Assembly (NCBI GenBank): GCA_964529715.1
Contig: CAZGXI010000003.1
Location: 62,001-126,000, forward strand
Reading direction: 5' to 3'
Source: CAZGXI01 sp964529715
GTDB lineage: Bacteria > Chloroflexota > Anaerolineae > Aggregatilineales > Ch27
DNA: 64,000 nucleotides
Part shown: positions 1 through 7,899 of the stretch, piece by piece
How the letters are laid out: every line of letters starts with the position of its first letter
How positions within the stretch are numbered: position 1 is the first letter of the stretch
The notes under the pieces: generated by a model
What the model saw: the letters and a program-made list of their open reading frames with translations, nothing else
Told to the model about the DNA's origin: nothing
Databases searched by the model: none
Translations under genes and position numbers: made by a program

Positions 1-319
1 TGCCGACATTGCGCGCCAGCGGGTCCCACCACGCCCCGATGCCGCAGATAATCCGGTCGGGGGCCAGATCGTCCAACGTCAGGAAGGTCGCCGCAATCAA
101 CGCTGCATTGCGCGTCCAGTTGTTAATAACGCCAGAGCCGACCTTGATCCGTTCGGTTGTCGCTGCGAAAGCTGCCATCGGCACAATCGCGTCCCGCACG
201 AGACGACTTTCGGCCTGCCAGACCGCTTCAAAGCCTTTGCTCTCGGCATATTGCACATAGCGGATCGCATCGGCGAGCGTATGGGCATCCTGCAAGTAAA
301 GGGCCACTCGATCAGTCAT
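1..319 (-). CDS. LLM-class (F420-dependent) flavin oxidoreductase, 3'-truncated by window edge
   Basis: The N-terminal 106 residues are readable on the minus strand, starting at the ATG whose complement is at 317-319. The start MTDRVALYLQDAHTLADAI and the later segments AVWQAESRLVRDAIVPMAA and IKVGSGVINNWTRN are typical of the luciferase-like monooxygenase superfamily, in particular the F420-dependent branch (methylene-tetrahydromethanopterin-reductase-like). Such enzymes use a TIM barrel to pass hydride between F420H2 and an organic substrate. The start overlaps the stop of cofC as ATGA, so it is the last visible gene of the F420 operon, and that context supports F420 rather than FMN as cofactor. 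The substrate is unknown. The C-terminal two thirds lie outside the window. Confidence 0.85.
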   Translation of the reverse strand, partial: MTDRVALYLQDAHTLADAIRYVQYAESKGFEAVWQAESRLVRDAIVPMAAFAATTERIKVGSGVINNWTRNAALIAATFLTLDDLAPDRIICGIGAWWDPLARNVG

Positions 320-999
320 GGCGCATTCTCCTGGTGAGACGTAGGCGCAACCGGAAGCAGTTGCACCGGCGCAAAGTCGGCCAGCGGTTCCATACTGTAT
401 TTTTTACATAACTCCAGGTAAGCGATCAAATCGTCGGGCGTATCGAGATCAAGCATCAGCCGCTCTGAACGAAAGACATGCAGGGTCGCTGCTGCTTCCT
501 GCGCCAGTTGCATATGTCTTCCAAAGCTGTTTCCCCCAAAAGCGCAGGGGATCAAGCACGGTGGACGCATCAATAGCGCATTCGTACCTTCGCCACGACG
601 ATCCGGGGCGATTACTATCGAACGATGGTAGCGTCCCAGGTGGATCATTTCCCTGATGTCATTCATCGTTAACAACGGCAGATCCGCAGGCAGAATCAAA
701 CTCGCCCTGGCCCCCCAACTGTTGACAACCTGCCCGGCCCGCGCCAGGGCATTGTTCAATTCAGGTGCGCCGCTCTCTTGCACTGTTCGCGCACCTTCCT
801 GCCGGGCAATCACCAGAGCGCGGTTATCGCGGCTGACCACCAAGACACCCGTGATCTCTGAACAGGCAACCAACAGCGAGACCGTCCGGCGCAGCATGGC
901 CGCCGCCAGATGTTCACGCACTTCCGGGGGTAAAGCCACCGCCAGGCGGCTCTTGGCGCGGTTGAACGGTTTTATAGGAACAATAGCCCATGTGCTCAA
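316..999 (-). CDS. cofC: 2-phospho-L-lactate / phosphoenolpyruvate guanylyltransferase (CofC/FbiD)
   Basis: About 227 residues. It opens with STWAIVPIKPFNRAKSRLA, the CofC nucleotide-binding start, followed by ILPADLPLLT (Asp-rich metal motif) and a GTNALLMRPP segment. The enzyme activates 2-phospholactate (CofC) or phosphoenolpyruvate (FbiD) with GTP to make the donor for CofD. I prefer the TTG start at 999 over the longer TTG at 1020. At 999 the start overlaps the cofD stop as TTGA and has a GAGGAG ribosome site about 8 bases upstream. The adjacent FbiB-type nitroreductase suggests the PEP/dehydro-F420 route known from mycobacteria and Thermomicrobia, but sequence inspection does not settle which substrate is used. 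Confidence 0.9.
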   Translation of the reverse strand: MSTWAIVPIKPFNRAKSRLAVALPPEVREHLAAAMLRRTVSLLVACSEITGVLVVSRDNRALVIARQEGARTVQESGAPELNNALARAGQVVNSWGARASLILPADLPLLTMNDIREMIHLGRYHRSIVIAPDRRGEGTNALLMRPPCLIPCAFGGNSFGRHMQLAQEAAATLHVFRSERLMLDLDTPDDLIAYLELCKKYSMEPLADFAPVQLLPVAPTSHQENAP

Positions 1000-1937
1000 C
1001 AAAGGCTCTCCTCGGTCCAACGGAGGATTTCACGGGCCAGCCGGAGCTTATCGCCATCGTTTTGCATGACCGTATCCGTTACCAATACCCGACACGGAAA
1101 ATCTTGGTCCGAGAAACCATCCCTGTCCCGCACATCCAACACAAATCCATCCAATAGATCGCCGTAGTAACGGACAACAGCTAACGGCGAAACATCCCAA
1201 CCGAGTTCGGCCATCAATTTGGCTGCCGGCCCTTTAAGCGCCTGCCCGGCCACAATGGGGCTGACGGCCACACAGGGTTTTTGCCGCAGCGCCGCCCGCA
1301 CACCGGATAAGGTCAGGATTGGAGCAACCGACAACAACGGATTCGATGGACAGATCACCACAACATCTGCCGCCGCCAGCGCCGCCATCACTTCCGGCGT
1401 CGGCGGCGCAGACTCGGCCCCGACATATTCAATGCGCTCAACGACGGGCTGCCAGCGATAGCGGACGAAATACTCCTGAAATTCCAGACGGCCTTGTTCC
1501 CGCGTGTACACGATGGTGCGGACCGGCGCATCTGTCATAGGCAAGAGGGCACTTTGAACCCCCAATGCCTCCGTCAACCGTCGCGTGACCTGGGTTAGCG
1601 TTTGCCCCTGCGCCAGCCATGCCGCACGCAGCAGATGCGTTGCCAGGTCACGGTCGCCCAGGCGGAACCAGGGCGCCTCGCCATAGCGGGCGAGCATGTC
1701 CAGCATATGGGTGGTGTCGCCAGCTACGCCCCACCCGGTTTCAGGATTGGCAACTCCGGCCAGCGTATACATGACCGTGTCCAGGTCCGGCGAGATAGGC
1801 AGCCCATAGTACACAAAATCGTCAGCCGTGTTGATGATCACGGTTAACTGTTCAGGGCGCAGGATGCGCAATAACCCCAGCGCCAGTTTGGCCCCGCCCA
1901 CGCCGCCCGCCAAGGCGACGACATGTTCTAACGCCAT
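996..1937 (-). CDS. cofD: 2-phospho-L-lactate transferase (CofD/FbiA)
   Basis: This enzyme transfers the phospholactyl or phosphoenolpyruvyl group to the deazaflavin Fo, giving F420-0 or dehydro-F420-0. The chosen ATG at 1937 begins MALEHVVALAGGVGGAKLA, the diagnostic glycine-rich N-terminus. Further CofD signatures are VIINTADDFVYYGLPISPDLDT, GWGVAGDT, a GDRDLATH segment and VICPSNPLLSVAPIL. The frame stays open upstream to 2087, but those residues overlap the nitroreductase and have no family character. The gene overlaps the nitroreductase stop (1928) by 10 bases and the cofC start by 4, indicating translational coupling. Length (313 residues) is normal. Confidence 0.95.
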   Translation of the reverse strand: MALEHVVALAGGVGGAKLALGLLRILRPEQLTVIINTADDFVYYGLPISPDLDTVMYTLAGVANPETGWGVAGDTTHMLDMLARYGEAPWFRLGDRDLATHLLRAAWLAQGQTLTQVTRRLTEALGVQSALLPMTDAPVRTIVYTREQGRLEFQEYFVRYRWQPVVERIEYVGAESAPPTPEVMAALAAADVVVICPSNPLLSVAPILTLSGVRAALRQKPCVAVSPIVAGQALKGPAAKLMAELGWDVSPLAVVRYYGDLLDGFVLDVRDRDGFSDQDFPCRVLVTDTVMQNDGDKLRLAREILRWTEESLC

Positions 1938-2533
1938 ACCACCCTTGTCTCCAACGGCGCGCGGGTCTTTTGTGGGGCTTCCGCCGGGTATCCCAGTGTG
2001 ATCAACGCCTGCGGTTCCCAATCCGCTGCTAATTGCAAAACTTCCCGCACCACGTCCGGGCAAAACAACGGTGCACACATCCAGCACGCCCCTAGCCCAC
2101 TGGCCGAAGCCATCAGCAGCAGGTTCTGACCGGCCAGCGCGACGCTCTGAACAGACATCTGGCGTTCGGCAAGTTGCCGCCGGGGGTCAGGATACACATC
2201 CATCTCGGCCATTGTCAGGCACAACACAACGGCAGCGGCAGATTGCATTATTTGTCGCTGCGAGCGCCCCACGTCGTATGCGATCTTTTCCTCCGGCACA
2301 CCGTCGGCCCGCAGGTCCAGACGCAGCCGTTCGGCCATCGCCAGGGCTAGCCTCTGGCGACTGTCGGCAGATTTCAACACGACCAGTCGCCAGGGCTGGC
2401 GGTTATGCGCCGACGGCGCCCAACACGCCGCCTCCAACAGGCGTATCAACACATCGTCCGGGATCGGCTGTGTGTTGTAAGACCTGACCGAACGCCGTTG
2501 TTGAATTATACCAAGCAGCAAGTCGCCGATCAT
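1928..2533 (-). CDS. Nitroreductase-family protein, probable dehydro-F420-0 reductase (FbiB C-terminal domain homologue)
   Basis: About 201 residues of FMN-binding nitroreductase fold. The start MIGDLLLGIIQQRRSVRSY is the classic RRSVR motif that binds FMN phosphate, followed by AACWAPSAHNRQPWR and a GLGACWMCAP segment. In mycobacterial FbiB this domain is fused behind the CofE-like gamma-glutamyl ligase and reduces dehydro-F420-0. Here it is a separate gene immediately downstream of cofE, so the two FbiB halves are split. The ATG at 2533 is preferred over the frame's upper limit at 2572, because the family's conserved region begins there. The F420 role is inferred from position; the fold assignment is secure. 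Confidence 0.85.
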   Translation of the reverse strand: MIGDLLLGIIQQRRSVRSYNTQPIPDDVLIRLLEAACWAPSAHNRQPWRLVVLKSADSRQRLALAMAERLRLDLRADGVPEEKIAYDVGRSQRQIMQSAAAVVLCLTMAEMDVYPDPRRQLAERQMSVQSVALAGQNLLLMASASGLGACWMCAPLFCPDVVREVLQLAADWEPQALITLGYPAEAPQKTRAPLETRVVWR

Positions 2534-2578
2534 CTTTCGCCCACCAGGGATTCGGGGACGACCATCAGCCACGCCACA

Positions 2579-3352
2579 CTAGCGGTAAAGGTCCAACGCC
2601 GGGTCGCGGATCAGGTCCGTAGCCCGACCATCATCACGATCAAAATGTAAGCCGCGCACGAGCACCACCGGGCGGCCTTCATCCGCTTCGCCGGTCACAA
2701 GTCCGGCTGCCGCCGCAATCGCATCCGCTACGGCAATCTCCGTCGCACGCAGCTCCCGTCCGAACAAATCCTTGTGGCCGCGCAGGTCCAGTAAGGCCGG
2801 AATGCCCGCCACGCCAACCGCCACACCAACATTGCCCATGCGAAAAGGTCGCCCATGTGTGTCGCTGATGACGATGCCCACCGCGACGCCGGTTCGCTCT
2901 GTGAGTGCATCGCGCAGCCGTCGGGCAGAGGCATCCGGGTCCTGGGGTAACAGCAGCACCCAGTGATCGTCCTGATCCAGGCCGACGTTCGAGTGGTCGA
3001 TCCCGGCATTGGCAGAAGTGAATCCCAGACGGTGGCGCACGACCAGCACCCCCTCGCGGTAGCGCGAAACCGCCTGTGACTCGCCCAAGATGGCTTCAAC
3101 CATCCGAGGGTCTTTGCCGGTTGCCTGCGCGAGCTGTCTGGCGCGGTCAGAAGGGGTTACGGTGCGGAGGTCCAGCCAACGCCCTTCCGACTTGGACACG
3201 ATTTTGGAAGTTACCACCAGCACGTCGCCCGGTTCGAGGGCGAGCCGGGCGTCATCCAGTCCTCTGAGAATCAACGCCGCCAGATCATCCCCTGTCTGCA
3301 CCATTGGCAGGCCGGGCAACGCCTGAAGCGTGAGACGATCTGCCACGATCAC
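2579..3352 (-). CDS. cofE: Coenzyme F420-0:L-glutamate ligase (CofE)
   Basis: CofE adds gamma-linked glutamates to F420-0 using GTP. The 257-residue protein has the expected segments GDVLVVTSKIVSKSEGR, LGFTSANAGIDHSNVGLDQ, IVISDTHGRPFRMGNVGVA and GIPALLDLRGHKDLFGREL, covering the GTP/metal-binding and active-site regions. The start is GTG at 3352, overlapping the npdG stop as GTGA. Length matches the stand-alone archaeal-type CofE, so the nitroreductase domain of FbiB is not fused here but follows as its own gene. Glutamate-tail length cannot be predicted. Confidence 0.95.
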   Translation of the reverse strand: MIVADRLTLQALPGLPMVQTGDDLAALILRGLDDARLALEPGDVLVVTSKIVSKSEGRWLDLRTVTPSDRARQLAQATGKDPRMVEAILGESQAVSRYREGVLVVRHRLGFTSANAGIDHSNVGLDQDDHWVLLLPQDPDASARRLRDALTERTGVAVGIVISDTHGRPFRMGNVGVAVGVAGIPALLDLRGHKDLFGRELRATEIAVADAIAAAAGLVTGEADEGRPVVLVRGLHFDRDDGRATDLIRDPALDLYR

Positions 3353-4020
3353 GGCTGTCCAATCCCTGTAATCCGTATACCTGCGCCGCGTGCCTTATAG
3401 CGCATCCCCAGGCCGATCAAGACCGGCGTCAGGGCCTCAACAGCAACGGCGTTCTCCAGGGGACCGGCGTCCAGGCCGCGCATCCCTATGCTCTCAACCA
3501 GCCTGATCGTCTCTGCCTTTGCCTCCGCGTCATTGCCGCAAACGAGCACATCACAGTCAACCGGATGGTTTAGTTTTTTCAGGTGCGACGCACTAACGTT
3601 CTGGAACGCCGCCACCACCCGCACACCTTCTCCCAACAAGGCCTGTGCTTCCAGGGCAGCAGCTTTGCCCTCCGGTACGTAAACCGTTGTGGGACTACCT
3701 TTGATCGGCACGGTTACATCGATGAGGATTTTGCTCTGCACCGCCTCTTGCACCGATTCAAGGATCGTGCGGTGCGCGTCGTAGGGCACACTCAACACCA
3801 CCAGATCGGCGCGCGCAGCTGCTTCGGCGTTGCCCGCCCCGGTCAGGATCGCTGCGCCGAGCAGTGCATTCAATTCCTCAGCCTTCTGGACAGCCCGGTT
3901 GGGATCGCGGGAGCCGATGATCACGTGATAACCCGCTACCGCCCAACGCAATGCCAGCCCGGAGCCTTCTTTGCCTGTTCCTCCGAGCACCGCAATCGTC
4001 AACAACGTTTTGTCTGCCAC
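3349..4020 (-). CDS. npdG: NADPH-dependent F420 reductase (F420H2:NADP oxidoreductase)
   Basis: This enzyme moves hydride between NADPH and F420, so it links the F420 pool to central redox. The 223-residue protein starts with a Rossmann motif, IAVLGGTGKEGSGLALRWA, followed by IIGSRDPNRA (the Arg after Ser suits NADP phosphate), LVVLSVPYDAH, DVTVPIKGSPTTVYVPEG and VVAAFQNVSA, all characteristic of the Fno/NpdG family. It begins with GTG at 4020, with AGGGA about 10 bases upstream, and is the first gene of the F420 cluster, 59 bases after ssnA. Its presence implies F420 is reduced from NADPH or used to make it. Confidence 0.92.
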   Translation of the reverse strand: MADKTLLTIAVLGGTGKEGSGLALRWAVAGYHVIIGSRDPNRAVQKAEELNALLGAAILTGAGNAEAAARADLVVLSVPYDAHRTILESVQEAVQSKILIDVTVPIKGSPTTVYVPEGKAAALEAQALLGEGVRVVAAFQNVSASHLKKLNHPVDCDVLVCGNDAEAKAETIRLVESIGMRGLDAGPLENAVAVEALTPVLIGLGMRYKARGAGIRITGIGQP

Positions 4021-4079
4021 AGAACATACGTCCCTTCAAAGTAAGAAAGAGGCCAGACTTTCACCATAACACAGGTGAT

Positions 4080-5429
4080 TTACAGTATAGCGCGCACATT
4101 GGCCGCATACCGCTCCCAAACCTGAGGGGCTATTTCGCGTGCCGCTGCCGCAATCGCCGCTGCGTCCAGGGTCAGCAGGGTGCGCTCGCGCATCAGCCAG
4201 CGCCCGGCCACCATCGTGCCCGTGACCATTGACGCCTCGAAGCCGAAGATGATGTGCCAGGGCAGGTTGCCTGCGGTCAACGGCGTGAAAGGGTGGTACT
4301 CCACCACCATCAGATCAGCAGCCGCACCGACTTCCAATGCGCCGAAGCGCAGGCCCGGAAAGAAAACTTCCACCAGTCGGGCATTGTTCGCCACCGCCAT
4401 GTGGGCGATTCCATCGCCGGGCGCCCGACGTGGATCGCGGTTCGCCACTTTGTGCAGCAGGTAAGCGGCCTTCCATTCGGCCCACATGTTGTTGCTGAAC
4501 CCATCGTTGCCCAGCACCACGTTCGCCCCGCCCCGCAGCAATGCGTCCAACGGAGCGGCGCCGACGCCGTTGTTCATATTGGAGCGCGGCTGGTGAGAAA
4601 CCCACGTCCCAGTTTCGCGGAGCAGTCCCAACTCCCAGGGATCGGCATGGACGGCATGGGCGACGATGGTTTTGGGGCCGAGGATGCCCCGCTGATATAG
4701 GCGATCTACCACGCGCAGGCCGTACTTTTGCAGGCTGTGATACTCGTCTGCCTCGTGCTCGGCCACATGGATATGAAAGCCTGTCTCCAATCCCTGAGCC
4801 GCTTTGACGCAATTTTCCAACGTTTCATCGCTGACGGTCAACCCAGCGTGCAGGCCAAACGTGGCTGCGATCAGAGGGTGGTTCCTGGCAGCGCGCAAAA
4901 AGCGTACATTCTCTGCGATCCCTGCCTCGGCCTTCTGCGGGCCATCGCGGTCGGTCACTTCGTAACAGAGCACTGCCCGCAATCCTGCCTGTTCCACCGC
5001 ATTGGCAATCACGTCCAGGCTGCCGGCGATGGCGTTTGGGCTGGCATGGTGGTCGATCAGCGTCGTCGTGCCGTGCCTGATCGCATCGACCAGACAGACC
5101 AAGGCGCTATAGTGGATGGCCCCTGCATCCAGCGCCTTGTCCAACGGCCACCAGAGGCGCTGCAAAATCTCTGGGAAATCTTTGGGGGCCGGGCCGGGAA
5201 TCGCCAGACCACGCGCGAACGCGCCGTAAAAATGCGTGTGGGCGCAGATGTTTCCCGGCATGACCAGCTGTCCGCGTGCGTCGAACGTCTCCTCGCCGGG
5301 ATAGCGCGCCTGTAAATCGGCGGTTGGGCCGAGGTCACGGATCACGCCGTCGGCAATACGCAGGGCACCGTTTTCGATAATACGGGGATCATCTCCCCAG
5401 GTAATCAACGTGGCATGGGTGATCAGCAT
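4080..5429 (-). CDS. ssnA: SsnA-type putative aminohydrolase/chlorohydrolase
   Basis: A 449-residue metal-dependent amidohydrolase. Zinc ligands are visible in order: HTHFYG near residue 65, HIHVAEH near 220, HAVHAD near 260 and GNDGFSNN near 310. The segments EILQRLWWPLDKALD and TTLIDHHASPNAIAGSLDV closely resemble E. coli SsnA (RLWW/LWWRLD and HHASP), not the 8-oxoguanine deaminase encoded at 16695. SsnA belongs to the anaerobic urate/purine degradation gene set of enteric and gut bacteria, though its exact reaction is not firmly known to me. The ATG at 5429 has GAGG six bases upstream; a TTG at 5441 is less likely. Eight bases separate it from the upstream gene, so they are probably coupled. 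Confidence 0.88.
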   Translation of the reverse strand: MLITHATLITWGDDPRIIENGALRIADGVIRDLGPTADLQARYPGEETFDARGQLVMPGNICAHTHFYGAFARGLAIPGPAPKDFPEILQRLWWPLDKALDAGAIHYSALVCLVDAIRHGTTTLIDHHASPNAIAGSLDVIANAVEQAGLRAVLCYEVTDRDGPQKAEAGIAENVRFLRAARNHPLIAATFGLHAGLTVSDETLENCVKAAQGLETGFHIHVAEHEADEYHSLQKYGLRVVDRLYQRGILGPKTIVAHAVHADPWELGLLRETGTWVSHQPRSNMNNGVGAAPLDALLRGGANVVLGNDGFSNNMWAEWKAAYLLHKVANRDPRRAPGDGIAHMAVANNARLVEVFFPGLRFGALEVGAAADLMVVEYHPFTPLTAGNLPWHIIFGFEASMVTGTMVAGRWLMRERTLLTLDAAAIAAAAREIAPQVWERYAANVRAIL

Positions 5430-5437
5430 GGTGGGCC

Positions 5438-6124
5438 TCAATGTTCCAGGGGTACAGGGGCCGTTAGCGGGCCGCCAAAGGCAGCAATCCGGGCACGAAT
5501 CTCAGCGATCACCTGTTGGATCGTCTCCGCCGTCAGATCGCCGGACAGATGCAACCGTCCTTTGGCCGGAACAGCCGTTGTGGCGATCACCTCGCCGTGC
5601 TCGCAGAGAATCCGCAACTGCGCCCCACCATCATCAGAAATACCCTCGGCCTCCCACAGGCGTTCAGAACGAATGCCGGCGTTTTGCAGCGCGAAAAAGA
5701 CGCGATCCACAAAGTGATCCGCCGTGCTATACAGATCACAGATCTGCTCTGCCGAGACAAAGCGGTCCCAGGTGGTATAGATGAACGCGATAGATCGGTG
5801 TGTCGGATTAGCAATGGGGGGAACTTTCGGACGTAGTTCCCCCAACTGCACTTTGTAGTAGAGGTCGTCTGCCCGGCGATGGGTGGCTTCGTCCGGCAGT
5901 AGGTCGCGCCGCCGAACCAGTTCGTGCCCCGTGCGCCGGGCATAGTAGTGGATGGCGCCGTTCTGGGGGCCGAAATCCTTGCTCAAAAAGAAAGCCATGT
6001 ACTCGGCGTGAATGACCCTGCCCATGCGCGCCTGAGGGATGCGATACCAGTGGTCATGGCGGGCATGATCCAGGTCGCGTTTACGGTTGATCACCCCGAC
6101 CAGCACGCGATCCTCAGGGTACAC
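5438..6124 (-). CDS. Conserved protein of unknown function ('WYRIP' family) in the purine island
   Basis: A 228-residue protein I cannot assign to a characterised family. The N-terminal part has DRVLVGVINRKRDLDHAR, then HDHWYRIP, VIHAEYMAFFLSKDFG and GAIHYYARRTGHELVRR. Next come YYKVQLGEL and a segment around IAFIYTTWDRFVSAEQICDL. The C-terminal 80 residues (VDRVFFALQNAGIRSERLW onward) vaguely resemble a small endonuclease-like fold that has lost acidic residues, which is speculation. The GTG start at 6124 is chosen because GGGAGG lies five bases upstream; the frame continues up to 6436 inside the neighbouring PLP gene. It sits 16 bases after the PLP gene and 8 before ssnA, so it is almost certainly co-translated with purine catabolism genes. 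Confidence 0.75.
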   Translation of the reverse strand: MYPEDRVLVGVINRKRDLDHARHDHWYRIPQARMGRVIHAEYMAFFLSKDFGPQNGAIHYYARRTGHELVRRRDLLPDEATHRRADDLYYKVQLGELRPKVPPIANPTHRSIAFIYTTWDRFVSAEQICDLYSTADHFVDRVFFALQNAGIRSERLWEAEGISDDGGAQLRILCEHGEVIATTAVPAKGRLHLSGDLTAETIQQVIAEIRARIAAFGGPLTAPVPLEH

Positions 6125-6140
6125 AGCTTCCTCCCAACGA

Positions 6141-7523
6141 CTATCGGGCTGCCAGCAGGCGTCTGTCGATTTCCGCCACCATCTCCTGGTGCTCGACCCA
6201 CCAATCCTGGCTAAGTTGGGCGTTGAGTTCTTCCACCGTTTTGCCCTGCTGCTCGACCCAGGTGTAGTACTTGAGATTGTGCCACTGACGGCGATTTTCG
6301 CGGGTGCCGGGCTTGATCCAGTCGGTCTTCTGCCCCCGGACAATGCCGCGCACAATGGCTGTTGCCTCGGCCTCATCGATTGGGCCATACGTTTGGCGCA
6401 TCGCCTGCATGACACTGGGATAGCGGTCCATGCCATCGGTGGCGATGGTCACGATCAGGTCGTTAGCACCGAACTCGTAGTATTTGGCCGTCTTGATCGC
6501 CCCCAGGATATTACACACGCTGCTGATGCCCAACAGCGTGCTGCACTGCTGCACAAATGCCTCGTCTAGCCCGAAGCGGCGAACCAACGCCGCGCGCCCG
6601 GCCTCTTCTGCAAACATCTGCAAGACGCGCTTACATTCGATATCGTCGATGCACATGATGGCATCCATGTTGTTGACGTTGTGAATCCAGGTGACATGCT
6701 TGTCGCCGATGCCCTGAATATCGTGGCCGCCATAGCCGTTGTTGTAGATCGTGGGACATTGGATCGGCTCCAAGCCGACGATCTGGTGGTCATGCCATAC
6801 CTGCTTAAGACGGTCTCCCGCAGCAATCGTCCCGGCGCTGCCCATCGCAGACACAAAGGCGCTGACCTTCCCCTGGCCGATGCCTGCCTGAGCAAGTTCG
6901 GCAGCCAACTCAACAATTGTGCCGCCGGTGACATAGTAATGGAAGCGATAGTTGCCCATCACCTCGAACTGGTTGAGAACCCGCACATTCGGGTCGGCCC
7001 GGCGCAGTTCCCAGGTCTTGTCATAAATTTCCTTGACGTTGCTCTCGCAGCCCGGCGTCTTGATGACCCTGGCGCCGTAGCTTTCGATGAGATCGAAGCG
7101 TTCCTGGCTCATCTCTTCCGGCAGGATAACAATGCCACGATAGCCCATGCGCCCGCCGATCCAGGCTCCACCGATGCCATAATTGCCGGTGGAGGGCCAG
7201 ACCAGGGTATGGTGATCGGTGTCTACTTCGCCAAACAGGGTCTTTTCCACCAGCACCGAATAGGCCGCCCCGACCTTGTGGCTGCCACTGGGAAATTTGG
7301 CACCATAGAGGAGCACAATATTGGCCTCGACACCGGTAAGTGCTTTGGGCAGGACCAGATAGTAGATGTTGTCGTCGAAGTCCCGCCAGGTGACATTGTA
7401 GAGATTGATGGGGTCGAGCGGGTCTTTACTCCGCGCTTCAAAGGCGCGCCGCCGCACAACCGGATCGATTTTGGCAGGATGCAGCATTTCCTCAAAGGTA
7501 GGGCCAAGATAGGCAGGGCACAT
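6141..7523 (-). CDS. Fold-type II PLP-dependent enzyme (cysteine synthase/ammonia-lyase-like), function unassigned
   Basis: A 460-residue PLP enzyme of the tryptophan-synthase-beta fold. The Schiff-base lysine is in FPSGSHKVGAAYS near residue 95; the phosphate/substrate loop is VWPSTGNYGIGGAWIGG; and an AMGSAGTIAAGDRLKQVW segment follows. It is longer than cysteine synthase (about 310) and not similar by eye to YgeX diaminopropionate ammonia-lyase, which has a different lysine motif. ATG at 7523 follows GGAGG at good distance. Because it is sandwiched in the purine island before the WYRIP gene and ssnA, a beta-elimination or deamination step on a diamino or ureido amino acid is a plausible role, but this is inference. 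Confidence 0.82.
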   Translation of the reverse strand: MCPAYLGPTFEEMLHPAKIDPVVRRRAFEARSKDPLDPINLYNVTWRDFDDNIYYLVLPKALTGVEANIVLLYGAKFPSGSHKVGAAYSVLVEKTLFGEVDTDHHTLVWPSTGNYGIGGAWIGGRMGYRGIVILPEEMSQERFDLIESYGARVIKTPGCESNVKEIYDKTWELRRADPNVRVLNQFEVMGNYRFHYYVTGGTIVELAAELAQAGIGQGKVSAFVSAMGSAGTIAAGDRLKQVWHDHQIVGLEPIQCPTIYNNGYGGHDIQGIGDKHVTWIHNVNNMDAIMCIDDIECKRVLQMFAEEAGRAALVRRFGLDEAFVQQCSTLLGISSVCNILGAIKTAKYYEFGANDLIVTIATDGMDRYPSVMQAMRQTYGPIDEAEATAIVRGIVRGQKTDWIKPGTRENRRQWHNLKYYTWVEQQGKTVEELNAQLSQDWWVEHQEMVAEIDRRLLAAR

Positions 7524-7585
7524 TCCCGGTTAACCTCCGCGCAACAAAGCAAGGACAAAAGATTGCTCCTGCAAGTCAGGGACAG

Positions 7586-7825
7586 CTAAGCCTCGTCCCC
7601 CAGGAGACGCACTTCCAGATGCTTCAAGGTGTCGTAGAGCACATCACGGCGGGAGGCCATTTCCCGATAGCGCAGGTACTCCTCGTCCGACATCCTCTGG
7701 GTGCCGCCGCCGTTGGCTTCCAGCAGGGCAGTGATCTCGTTGCCGACCGACTCGTAGGCTAGCACGACCTGGCGATACCGCTCCAACAGGGTCATTTCAT
7801 CGGTTGGTGGGTTATCGTTCATCAT
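7586..7825 (-). CDS. Small hypothetical protein, helical, in the purine island
   Basis: A 79-residue acidic protein with no recognised family. The composition (YRQVVLAYESVGNEITALLE, then a Gly-rich turn, then DEEYLRYREMASRRDVLYD) suggests two amphipathic helices forming a hairpin, typical of small coiled-coil accessory proteins. It has no membrane segment and no cysteines. The ATG at 7825 (or 7822) lies 74 bases downstream of the glycosyltransferase stop and its own stop is 62 bases before the PLP gene, on the same strand. The coding frame is supported by codon-position composition and the absence of competing genes, but it could be a species-specific product. Confidence 0.6.
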   Translation of the reverse strand: MMNDNPPTDEMTLLERYRQVVLAYESVGNEITALLEANGGGTQRMSDEEYLRYREMASRRDVLYDTLKHLEVRLLGDEA

Positions 7826-7899
7826 GGTACATCGCTCCTCGAATGGAAAAACCGCTTTCCGCCCCCTCTCAACCCTGGTTACACTGCCGACACAGACCT

